Shown here piece after piece: positions 9,489-17,393 of a stretch of DNA of 64,000 nt. The notes under the pieces are model-generated. The model was not told where the DNA came from. It saw only the letters and a program-made list of their open reading frames with translations, and searched no databases. The stretch lies in the NCBI GenBank assembly GCA_963722555.1, contig CAVRNQ010000007.1, forward strand, positions 806,001 to 870,000. The letters are read 5' to 3'. This stretch comes from Bog-366 sp963722555. GTDB lineage: Bacteria > Acidobacteriota > Terriglobia > UBA7540. Positions within the stretch are counted from its first letter, which is position 1. Each line of letters begins with the position of its first letter. The translations under genes were made by a program, and so were the position numbers.

Positions 9489-11006
9489 ATGACGAGGACA
9501 ACTCTTGTTGCATTTGCAGGGCTGATCGCGCTCTCTATTGTGCTCTCCTCTTCTGCTTGCAGTTCCTGCCGGCACTCGGCGGGAACGCCTGAGGTGACGG
9601 CCGCGAGTGGCACGCTTCCCGGCGCCGTGGGCGAACCGGCCGGACCACCGCTGGAAGTGAAAGCCTACAATCCGGCCGGGAAGGCGAAGAACCAGGCGGT
9701 GGAGTTTTCCATTCCCGGCTTCACCGTCACCAGCACGCTTGGTTCGCGTAGCGCTCCGGCAGGAAAAGTCTTCCTGGTCATTGACACCGTCTGGAAGAAC
9801 ATCATCCCGCTTAGCAAGGTTCCGAAGCACCCGGACAAGCAGGACAGGACCAACGGAGTGGGGGGTCTGGGTCTCGGCGCCGGCCAGGCCCAAGAGAAAG
9901 AAAGCCCTGACGATTACGAGATGAAGTCCACACCCTACTTGATTCCCGACGTAAAGGATCACGCCTTCGTGCTGATCAACGGGCAGGACACGGCGGTGAT
10001 CAGCGAGGCGCAATCGGCGGCAGCACACCCCCTGTCGGTTGAGCAAATCGTGGTTCCTGAGCTCAACGCCGAGGTGAGGGGGCAATTGGTTTACGAAATT
10101 CCCGCGAGTGGAGTCTCTAGCGTGCTGTTCCGGTATCTCGATACCTCGATGGGAAGTTTTGACGTTCCGCTCTACGGCAAGCCGCCCGCTGCCGCCGCTC
10201 CCGTCGCTGGCCCCGTAAAGAACGAGGTTCTGGAAGTCAGCGCCTACGGCGTCCAACAGGTCGCGAGTCTGGGAGGCAAGTACGCCCCGGGCGCCGATGC
10301 CTATGCGGTGGTGCAATTGGGGTGCACCGGGAAGTCGGAGGGAAGCCTGGTGCAGGTCGAACTCGAGAACTACGCATACCTCCGCGACGCGCAAGGATCG
10401 ACCTTCACTCCCGCGAAGGAGGTGAGCGTCCCGGGCCAGTTCAAAGGCATGGTGCAATTCCTGCCGGAGACGGCGCAGCGCGGCGCGCTGGTTTTTCAGG
10501 TCCCGGCACAGCACGGCGCACTGACCCTGGTGATCAAGCTGACCGGCTACGCTCCGTTGGAGCTGGACCTGCCCAACACCGCCACCGGCCGTGTGGGGGG
10601 CTCGGCCGCTGCGAACCTGCCGCCCGTGCTGTTTACGATTTCGGACGGCGACACCCTGGATGTGCAGATTCATGGCGTGCGTACGGCTCCCAACCTGGGG
10701 GATGCGCAGCCGGAAGAGGGAAAGCGTTTCCTGGTTCTCGACCTCAGCCTGGTGAGCAAGGTCGATCAGGGAATTGAGTTCCAGACCAGCGAGCAGTTGA
10801 AGCTTCTGAATGGCGAGGAGGAAATCCTCGTGGACACGGATTCCATGGAAAAGCTTGCACACCCCCTCGTTGAGGATAGCGTCGTGCCTGCCCACGGGCG
10901 CGGCCGGTTCGAAGTGGCTTTCCAGGCGCCGGCCAACGCCACAAAACTTGTCCTTTATTACCGCGGGTTCAACCGCGAGGAGAAGCATCCGCTGGCAATA
11001 AAGTGA
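9489..11006 (+). CDS. predicted lipoprotein with repeated DUF4352-like beta domains
   Basis: About 505 residues from ATG 9489, which follows a G-rich GGGGGGTGGAGGT tract; ATG 9474 in the same frame lacks a ribosome site. The N-terminus is a hydrophobic signal (MTRTTLVAFAGLIALSIVLSSSAC) with a plausible lipobox Cys. Two similar regions (about 60-215 and 225-505) each carry strands such as 'GKVFLVIDTVWKN' and 'GKRFLVLDLSLVSK' and a closing 'LVLYYRGF' or 'VLFRYLD', the pattern of the immunoglobulin-like DUF4352 family. It probably sits on the outer face of a membrane. Two decayed copies of its 3' end lie downstream between the VWA genes, linking it historically to their duplication. Confidence 0.6.
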   Translation: MTRTTLVAFAGLIALSIVLSSSACSSCRHSAGTPEVTAASGTLPGAVGEPAGPPLEVKAYNPAGKAKNQAVEFSIPGFTVTSTLGSRSAPAGKVFLVIDTVWKNIIPLSKVPKHPDKQDRTNGVGGLGLGAGQAQEKESPDDYEMKSTPYLIPDVKDHAFVLINGQDTAVISEAQSAAAHPLSVEQIVVPELNAEVRGQLVYEIPASGVSSVLFRYLDTSMGSFDVPLYGKPPAAAAPVAGPVKNEVLEVSAYGVQQVASLGGKYAPGADAYAVVQLGCTGKSEGSLVQVELENYAYLRDAQGSTFTPAKEVSVPGQFKGMVQFLPETAQRGALVFQVPAQHGALTLVIKLTGYAPLELDLPNTATGRVGGSAAANLPPVLFTISDGDTLDVQIHGVRTAPNLGDAQPEEGKRFLVLDLSLVSKVDQGIEFQTSEQLKLLNGEEEILVDTDSMEKLAHPLVEDSVVPAHGRGRFEVAFQAPANATKLVLYYRGFNREEKHPLAIK

Positions 11007-11039
11007 CGCAGCAGGGGGGCGGTTGTTCCACGATGAAAG

Positions 11040-11217
11040 TCGAAGCAGGAAGGGGCCGGGCTTTTGCCTGTACCGGCTCTCATACCTTCAGGAAGGAATC
11101 TCTTTGCTGGCTCAGGTAGACCGTCAAGGGCATGCCGTAATCTTCTCGTTATACTGACCGCGGTTGCCTGAGCCCTCACCCCCGAGCATGACCGGGGACA
11201 CGTACCTGGGAGGACGT
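11040..11217 (+). repeat. duplicated leader ahead of VWA copy 1
   Basis: About 180 bases before the ATG are clearly homologous to 17205-17393 and, in their last ~130 bases, to 14221-14356: shared blocks include GTCGAAGCAGGAA, CTTTTGCCTG, GACTCAGGTA/GGCTCAGGTA and GCCTGAGCCCTCA, ending in GGGAGGAC before the start codon. This leader is part of the duplicated unit; a conserved promoter could not be picked out with confidence. Confidence 0.65.
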
Positions 11218-13926
11218 ATGAAGAAGCTGATTGCTGTCGCAATCGGGGGAGTGGTCTTAATCACGGTGGCCGTGGCCCTGGCCGTGGTGGGGTATCGGCA
11301 GGGGTGGTTCAGCCGGATCGGCCTGAAATCGCCCGCGGGTTCCGCCGGAGGCGGTGTCGCAGGCGGCCCGGAAGCGGGAGGGCAAGCCTCGCCGGAATCT
11401 GGTGGCGCGACGCCGGGACAAGCAGCCCAACCCAAGGTACCTCAGTACGACGGCAATGTGGCGGCGCTTGACTGGGGCGGCAAGGTGGAGAGCGCCACCG
11501 GTGTCGCTGAGGATGATGAGTTTGCGAGGGGCGCTCTGAACAAACTAATCGATCAGGACCTGGAGACGGTATGGCGCTCCATCAGTGATCCGGGACCGAA
11601 GGAGATCGTGGTGTCGTTCCTGGAACACGAATCGGTCCTGATCGACCGGGTTATGATCCTTGTCGACCCCGACCATGTAGACAGAGATGTGCCGCGCGAC
11701 GTAGAAGTGTGGGTATCGAGCACCGGACCGGCGCAGGGCTTCACCCGCGTGGCGACGGCTGCGCTGCCCCAGGCGGGTGAAAACACGGTACGCTTCGACC
11801 CCGTCGAGGCGCGCTACGTCAAATTGCGGCTGCTGCACAGCCAGGATGGGGGCGATGAGTTCGAAATCACCGAACTGAAAGTGCTGGAGTCAAAGCGGTC
11901 CGGCTACACGTCACTCCTGGCCCGCCGACCTGACTTGTTGGGGCCGCAGTCCTCCCAGAGTGCAGGCACAGCCGTGCCCGCCGCCGGCGCTGCTCCCGCC
12001 TGTGTGCCTCTACCTCCCGCGCCGCCGACCGCGGGTCAAGGTGAGAGCAAACACGTCCTGGTGCTCACGACGACCCCTGTATCCAAAGGTGAAAATGCTT
12101 ATTGGGGGATGGGCCTGAAAAACCATCCCGACTGGCGTCATGGACTCGGAGATCTCGCAGTCGCCGACCGCGTCGAATTTACTGCGATAGAGTCCAAAAT
12201 GGCCCGGCCTTGGAACCTCGCGCCCAAGTATGGCTACGACACGGTCGTTCTTGAGCAAGTTTGTGATGATAATGCCCCGGTACCGTCGCTCCGGCAGGCA
12301 CTGATCGCCTGGGTCGCCGAGGGGCATAAACTGATCATTCACGACGCGGACACTTGCAGCCCGGGGCCCGATTATGGGTGGCTGCCGTACCGGCTCAAGA
12401 CCGACAATCCGGGCGCCAAGGGGGCGCCAGGCAGTTACTTGCGCTTCGTGGAAGAGAACTGGATGGCGCACGGCCACTCGGGCCGTCCAGGGTTCGTTAA
12501 CGTGGAGGCCTGGGAGAACGATCTTGAGGAGTACCGCAACGAACTCGGCGACACGAACACCTTGACCGCCTGGGATGCGCATTGGTGCGGCCATATGGTG
12601 GTCCGGAACGTGAACAACATCTTCGGTTTCGCTCTCACTTATGCCCATTACGGCCGGGGTCTGATTATTTACAGTGGTTTCGACTACGACATGAAAGGTA
12701 CGACGGGGTATGACATTCTGATCGCCCGCGAGCTCGCCCAGGGCTTCGACCCCGACAACCTGCCGTGCTCGGCGCGTATCGGCGACTTTGTGGTCACCAC
12801 CGACACTCGCCTGATGCAACGGCCGCTCTTGCCGGGCCGCAGCTACGACTACCCCCTGACCCTGCTGTCGAACCAGGGCTACAAGGGGACCGTTGGGCTC
12901 TCGGTCACGGCCTCCCCCGGTCTCAACGGCATGCAAGCCAACTTCGCTCCCGCTTCCGTGGGCCTGGACGGCTTGGCCGAAACCAAGTTTTCTCTGACCT
13001 TGCCCGCCAACGCGCCTTCCACTCCCCAGGCGCTCCAGGTGAAAGGTGTGGACCCCGCCGGCAAGACCAACACACTCTGCCTGCAACTGGTCCAGCCGAC
13101 CACAGGAGAACTCTCCGTGATCAGCAAGCTGGCACGGGCCCCGGCCACGCGCAAGAATCTGGAAATCATCCTCGATGCCTCGGGATCGATGAAGACGGCG
13201 CTGGGCAAGAAGACCCGCTGGTCCACCGCACACGACGTCTTGAGCCAAGTTTTGGCCACGCTGCCCGGGGATTTCAACGTCGGACTCCGCATCTACGGCC
13301 ATCGCGAGAGTTCGCGTTCGCCGAAGACGTGTACGGACAGCGAACTCGTGGTCCCCATCCAGAAACTCGACCAGCCGGCCATCCTCTCTGCGGCGGGAGC
13401 CGTGAAGCCCAAAGGGGAAACGCCGCTGGTCTATTCCGTGCTCCAGTCGCCAGCCGATTTGAAGGAAGTGGGCGGCGGCACGGTCATCGTAATCACCGAC
13501 GGCGAGGAGAGCTGCAAGGGCGACCCGGTGAAGGCCGCGGCGCAACTGAAGGCCTCGGGGCTCGACATCACGCTGAACATTGTGGGCTTTACGGTGACCG
13601 GGCAGGCAGTGCAGAAGCAACTGGCGGGCTTCGCGCAGGCCACCGGTGGTCACTTCTACGCGGCGGACAATGGCCCCGCGCTGGCGCGGGCGCTGCAGAT
13701 CGCCGCGGTTGACCGTTTTCCCTATACGGTCACCGATGCGGCCGGCAAGGAAGTGGCCGCGGGCGAAGCCGGCGCGGGCGCGGAAGAACTGCCTCCGGGC
13801 GAGTACACCGTGGTCGTGAACGCCGGCGGGACGACCCTGAAAGCGGAGCACGTGCGGGTGGCGCTGGCACAGCAGGCCACTTTGCACATCGCCCTAAAGG
13901 ACGAACAGTTCGTGTTGGAGCAGTGA
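11218..13926 (+). CDS. discoidin-like / VWA envelope protein, paralogue 1
   Basis: 902 residues; ATG 11218 follows GGGAGGAC. Order: N-terminal membrane anchor (MKKLIAVAIGGVVLITVAVALAVVGY), Gly/Ala/Pro-rich linker, F5/8C-discoidin-like domain (about 80-225, with 'LIDQDLETVWRS' and 'RYVKLRLLHS'), a Rossmann-like middle region resembling class I glutamine-amidotransferase folds ('LIAWVAEGHKLIIHDAD', 'GRGLIIYSGFD'), a beta domain (about 525-635), a von Willebrand A domain (about 640-830) with intact metal site DASGS at ~651, the Thr of 'KGETPLVYSV' and Asp of 'VITDGEES', and a C-terminal beta-sandwich. Probably an anchored adhesin-like or complex-assembling protein outside the cell membrane. Function not known. 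Confidence 0.75.
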   Translation: MKKLIAVAIGGVVLITVAVALAVVGYRQGWFSRIGLKSPAGSAGGGVAGGPEAGGQASPESGGATPGQAAQPKVPQYDGNVAALDWGGKVESATGVAEDDEFARGALNKLIDQDLETVWRSISDPGPKEIVVSFLEHESVLIDRVMILVDPDHVDRDVPRDVEVWVSSTGPAQGFTRVATAALPQAGENTVRFDPVEARYVKLRLLHSQDGGDEFEITELKVLESKRSGYTSLLARRPDLLGPQSSQSAGTAVPAAGAAPACVPLPPAPPTAGQGESKHVLVLTTTPVSKGENAYWGMGLKNHPDWRHGLGDLAVADRVEFTAIESKMARPWNLAPKYGYDTVVLEQVCDDNAPVPSLRQALIAWVAEGHKLIIHDADTCSPGPDYGWLPYRLKTDNPGAKGAPGSYLRFVEENWMAHGHSGRPGFVNVEAWENDLEEYRNELGDTNTLTAWDAHWCGHMVVRNVNNIFGFALTYAHYGRGLIIYSGFDYDMKGTTGYDILIARELAQGFDPDNLPCSARIGDFVVTTDTRLMQRPLLPGRSYDYPLTLLSNQGYKGTVGLSVTASPGLNGMQANFAPASVGLDGLAETKFSLTLPANAPSTPQALQVKGVDPAGKTNTLCLQLVQPTTGELSVISKLARAPATRKNLEIILDASGSMKTALGKKTRWSTAHDVLSQVLATLPGDFNVGLRIYGHRESSRSPKTCTDSELVVPIQKLDQPAILSAAGAVKPKGETPLVYSVLQSPADLKEVGGGTVIVITDGEESCKGDPVKAAAQLKASGLDITLNIVGFTVTGQAVQKQLAGFAQATGGHFYAADNGPALARALQIAAVDRFPYTVTDAAGKEVAAGEAGAGAEELPPGEYTVVVNAGGTTLKAEHVRVALAQQATLHIALKDEQFVLEQ

Positions 13927-13950
13927 CGGGCCTGAAGGTTCCTGTCTGGG

Positions 13951-14031
13951 ATGCCGGGCGACGCCACGAAACTGGTTCTTTACTACCGCGGGTTCAACCG
14001 CGAGGAAAGGCATCCGCTGGCCATGCAGTAA
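13951..14031 (+). pseudogene. fossil 3' end of the lipoprotein gene, copy 1
   Basis: In the frame ending at TAA 14029-14031 the sequence reads DATKLVLYYRGFNREERHP, against NATKLVLYYRGFNREEKHP at the end of the lipoprotein gene (10938-11006). No start or upstream domain is present. It marks the left junction of a duplicated segment. Confidence 0.85.
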
Positions 14032-14089
14032 CCCAGCGCAGCAGGTGTAGTTATGCAGGGCGGCCCTTGGCCGCAACTCAAGGAGGATT

Positions 14090-14220
14090 TCACCACAGAG
14101 GTCACGGAGAACAGACGTAGATAGGAACCGCTGGTCAACAATTAAGGAGCCGTAACCTTTACGCCTGCACGCGCGGGCAGGAGTGGTGTTTCTCTGTGGT
14201 CTCTGTGCGCTCTGTGGTGA
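14090..14220. repeat. 131-bp palindromic insertion in the VWA copy 2 leader
   Basis: TCACCACAGAG at 14090-14100 is the perfect reverse complement of CTCTGTGGTGA at 14210-14220, with further imperfect pairing inward (GTCACGGAGAACAGA against GTGGTCTCTGTG). The segment has no counterpart in the homologous leaders of VWA copies 1 and 3, so it was inserted after the duplication or has been lost from the others. No ORF. Confidence 0.65.
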
Positions 14221-14356
14221 CTCTTTTCTTCTTCCTTGCTGACTCAGGCAAACCGTGATGGGCATGACGCAATCTTCTTACCTACCCTAACAAAGATCGC
14301 GGCCGCCTGAGCCCTTATCCCGGGCCATTACCCGGAACACGCATCGGGGAGGACTT
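14221..14356 (+). repeat. duplicated leader ahead of VWA copy 2
   Basis: Homologous to the leaders at 11088-11217 and 17270-17393: shared TTGCTGACTCAGGCAAACC, GCCTGAGCCC and the GGGGAGGACTT ribosome site before ATG 14357. Confidence 0.6.
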
Positions 14357-17071
14357 ATGAAGAAACTATTGGGTGTCGCGATCGGGGGAGTCGTCCTACT
14401 CGCAGTGGCTGCGGGGCTTGCCGTGGTGGGGTATCGGCAGGGGTGGTTCAGCCGGATCGGCCTGAAACCGCCCGCGGGTTCCGCCGGAGGCGGTGTCGCA
14501 GGCGGGCCGGAAGCGGGAGGGCAAGCCTCGCCGGGAGCCGGGGGCGGGGCGACGGGACCGGCCGCCCAAGCTGCCGGGCGGCAGTTCGATGGAAACGTAG
14601 CGGCCCTCGACTGGGGCGGGAAAGTGGAGAGCGCCACCGGAACCGCGGATAACGACCTGGGCGGGCAAGACAACCTCTTGAACCTCATCGACGGGGAGGA
14701 CAAAGACACTTTCTGGCAGTCGCCCGAGGATCCCGGGCCCAAGGAGATCGTGGTGTCGTTCGCGGATCACGAATCCGTGCTGATCGATCGGGTCACGATT
14801 TTTGTCGACCCCGCCGCAGCGCCTCGCAACACGGCGCGCGATGTAGAGGTGTGGGTATCCAGCACCGGACCGAAGCAGGGCTTCACACGAGTCGCCACCG
14901 CAGCGCTGCCCGGGACGGGTGAGAACACTATCCGCTTCGACCCGGTGGAGGCGCGATACGTTCAGTTACGGCTGCTGCACAACCAGGAAGGGGGCGAAAC
15001 ATTCGGAGTATGGGAGTTCAAGGTGATGGAGTCACAGCGGTCCGGCTACACGCCACTCCTGGCCCGCCGCCCAGACCTGGCAGGACCGCAGCGCGCCCCG
15101 AGTGCCGGCACGGCGGTACCGGCGGCGGGAGCTCCCCCGGCATGTGTGCCTGTACCTCCCACGCCCCCGCCGCCGGGTCACGGTGAAAGCAAACACGTCA
15201 TGGTGCTCGCCTCCGCGCCCTGGACCAATGACACGGCCTTCGGGGGGATCTACCTGAAGAACCATCCGGACTACCTCCAAAAGCGGCCTGACTTGGCAGC
15301 AGCGGGGCGCGCGGAGTACACCGTTCTCCCGGGGAACCGGGCCCGGCCCTGGATGCTCTCCCCCAAGTACGGTTATGACACGGTCGTGCTGGAGCAGGTC
15401 TGCGAGGGCAACCCCACACCGCTCGCGGCGGAGTTCAAACCAGCGCTCGCGCCCTGGGTTGCCGAGGGCCACAAACTGATCATTCACGATGCGGACAAGT
15501 GCCCCGCCGGCCCCGATTACTCGTGGTTGCCGTACCTCTTCAAGACCAACAACCCGGGAGCGCAGGGAGCGCCGGGCACCTTCCTGCGTTTCGTGGAGGA
15601 AAACTGGATGGCGCACGGACGTCCAGGCCGCCCGGGATATATCGACGTGGCCGCCTGGGAGGGCAGCACCGATGAGTACCGCAACGAGCTCGGCGACTCG
15701 AACACCTTGATCGCCTGGGATCCCCATTGGTGCGGTCATATGGTGGTGCGCAACGTGAACAACATCTTCGGCTTTGCTTATACCTATACTCATTATGGCC
15801 GAGGGTTGATTATCTACAACGGCTTCGACGTCAACATGATGGGTACGGTCGGGTATGACACCCTGGTCGCCCGCGAACTCGCCCAGGGATTCGATCCTGA
15901 CAACTTGCCGTGTGCCGCGCGCATCGGCGACTTCGTGGTCACGACCGACACCCGCCTGATGGAACGGCCGCTCGTGCCGGGCCGCAGCTATGACTACCCG
16001 CTGACCCTGCTGTCGAACCAGGGCTACAAGGGAACCGTTGGCCTCTCGGTCACGGCCTCCCCCGGCCTCAACGGCCTGCAAGCCAGCTTCGCCCCGGCTT
16101 CCGTGGGCGTGGACGGCCTGGCGGAAGCCAAGTTTTCTCTGACGTTGCCCGCGAACGCGCCTTCCACCCCCCAGGCGCTCCAGGTGAAAGGTGTGGACGC
16201 GGCCGGCAAGACCAACACGCTCTGCCTGCAACTTGTCCAGCCGCAGACCGGAGAACTTTCCGTGATCAGCAAGCTGGCCCGCCCACCGGCCACGCGCAAG
16301 AATCTGGAGATCATCCTCGATGCCTCGGGATCCATGAAGACGGCGCTGGGCAAGAAGACCCGGTGGACCACCGCGCACGACGTCTTGAGCCAGGTCCTGG
16401 CCACGCTGCCCAGCGATTTCAACGTCGGCCTCCGCATCTACGGTCATCGCGAGAGCTCGCGCTCCCCGAAGACGTGCACGGATAGCGAACTGGTGGTTCC
16501 GATTCAGAAGCTCGACCAGCCGGCCATCCTCGCCGCCGCCGAAGCCGTGAAGCCCAAAGGGGAAACGCCGCTGGTCTATTCCGTGCTCCAGTCGCCGGCC
16601 GATTTGAAGGAGGTGGGCGGCGGCACGGTCATCGTCATCACCGATGGCGAAGAGAGCTGCCACGGCGACCCCGTGAAGGCCGCGGCGCAGCTCAAGGCCT
16701 CGGGGCTCGACATCACGCTGAACATTGTAGGCTTCACGGTCACGGGGCAGTCGGTGCAGAAGCAGTTGGGGAGCTTTGCGCAGGCCACCGGCGGTCACTT
16801 CTACGCGGCGGATAGTGGCCCGGCCCTCGCCCGGGCGCTGCAAATCGCCGCGGTTGACCGTTTTCCCTATACGGTCACCGACGCGGCCGGCAAGGAGGTG
16901 GCCGCGGGCGAAGCCGGCTCGGGTGCTGACGAGCTGCCCCCGGGGGAGTACACCGTGGTCGTCAATGCCGGCGGGACGAGCCTGAAAGCGGAGCACGTGC
17001 GGGTGGCGCTTGCCCAGCAGACCACCGTGCACATCGCCCTGAAGAACGATCAGTTCGTGCTGGAGCAGTGA
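14357..17071 (+). CDS. discoidin-like / VWA envelope protein, paralogue 2
   Basis: 904 residues with the same domain order as paralogue 1: anchor MKKLLGVAIGGVVLLAVAAG, linker, discoidin-like domain with small indels and many substitutions, amidotransferase-like middle region, beta domain, VWA with DASGS, ETPL and TDGEE metal-site residues, C-terminal beta domain ending in FVLEQ. The C-terminal ~370 residues are nearly identical to the other two copies while the first ~280 diverge. That points to different selection on the N-terminal binding domain or to gene conversion at the 3' end. Start ATG follows GGGGAGGAC. Confidence 0.75.
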   Translation: MKKLLGVAIGGVVLLAVAAGLAVVGYRQGWFSRIGLKPPAGSAGGGVAGGPEAGGQASPGAGGGATGPAAQAAGRQFDGNVAALDWGGKVESATGTADNDLGGQDNLLNLIDGEDKDTFWQSPEDPGPKEIVVSFADHESVLIDRVTIFVDPAAAPRNTARDVEVWVSSTGPKQGFTRVATAALPGTGENTIRFDPVEARYVQLRLLHNQEGGETFGVWEFKVMESQRSGYTPLLARRPDLAGPQRAPSAGTAVPAAGAPPACVPVPPTPPPPGHGESKHVMVLASAPWTNDTAFGGIYLKNHPDYLQKRPDLAAAGRAEYTVLPGNRARPWMLSPKYGYDTVVLEQVCEGNPTPLAAEFKPALAPWVAEGHKLIIHDADKCPAGPDYSWLPYLFKTNNPGAQGAPGTFLRFVEENWMAHGRPGRPGYIDVAAWEGSTDEYRNELGDSNTLIAWDPHWCGHMVVRNVNNIFGFAYTYTHYGRGLIIYNGFDVNMMGTVGYDTLVARELAQGFDPDNLPCAARIGDFVVTTDTRLMERPLVPGRSYDYPLTLLSNQGYKGTVGLSVTASPGLNGLQASFAPASVGVDGLAEAKFSLTLPANAPSTPQALQVKGVDAAGKTNTLCLQLVQPQTGELSVISKLARPPATRKNLEIILDASGSMKTALGKKTRWTTAHDVLSQVLATLPSDFNVGLRIYGHRESSRSPKTCTDSELVVPIQKLDQPAILAAAEAVKPKGETPLVYSVLQSPADLKEVGGGTVIVITDGEESCHGDPVKAAAQLKASGLDITLNIVGFTVTGQSVQKQLGSFAQATGGHFYAADSGPALARALQIAAVDRFPYTVTDAAGKEVAAGEAGSGADELPPGEYTVVVNAGGTSLKAEHVRVALAQQTTVHIALKNDQFVLEQ

Positions 17072-17093
17072 CGGCCCTGAAGGTTCCTGTCTG

Positions 17094-17176
17094 GGATGCC
17101 GGGCGACGCGCCGAAACTGGTTCTTTGCCACCGCAGGCTCAACCGTGAGGAAGAGTCTGCGCTGGCAAGGCAATAA
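17094..17176 (+). pseudogene. fossil 3' end of the lipoprotein gene, copy 2
   Basis: Reads APKLVLCHRRLNREEESALARQ then TAA (17174-17176), a more eroded version of the lipoprotein tail LVLYYRGFNREEKHPLAIK and of the fossil at 13951-14031. It sits at the same distance after VWA copy 2 as the first fossil does after copy 1. Confidence 0.75.
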
Positions 17177-17204
17177 GGCAGTGCGGGAGGTGGCGTTTTA
17201 CGAG

Positions 17205-17393
17205 GAAGGTCGAAGCAGGAAAGAGCCGAGCTTTTGCCTGAAAGGCTTTCGTGCCTTCCGGAAGGAGTTTCTTTGCGGACTCAGGTAAACCTTAACAGGC
17301 CTGCCGTAATTCTCTTAGGCATCGTAATCCAGACCGCGGTCGCCTGAGCCCTCATCCCGGGTCATGAGCCGGAACGCGCATCTGGGAGGACTT
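17205..17393 (+). repeat. duplicated leader ahead of VWA copy 3
   Basis: Aligns over its whole length with 11040-11217 (GGTCGAAGCAGGAA, GCTTTTGCCTG, GACTCAGGTAAACC, GACCGCGGTCGCCTGAGCC), ending in GGGAGGACTT before ATG 17394. Confidence 0.65.

Noticed and set aside
9378..10988. 536-codon frame opposite the lipoprotein gene
   Set aside because: No signal peptide or motif; the plus-strand frame has a lipobox, repeated domains and fossil homologues.
12010..13887. 625-codon open frame antisense to VWA paralogue 1, with similar long antisense frames opposite paralogues 2 and 3 (15032-17173 and shorter)
   Set aside because: They mirror the GC-rich codon pattern of the real genes, are rich in Arg/Gly/His with no domain, and appear wherever a long GC-rich gene exists on the other strand.
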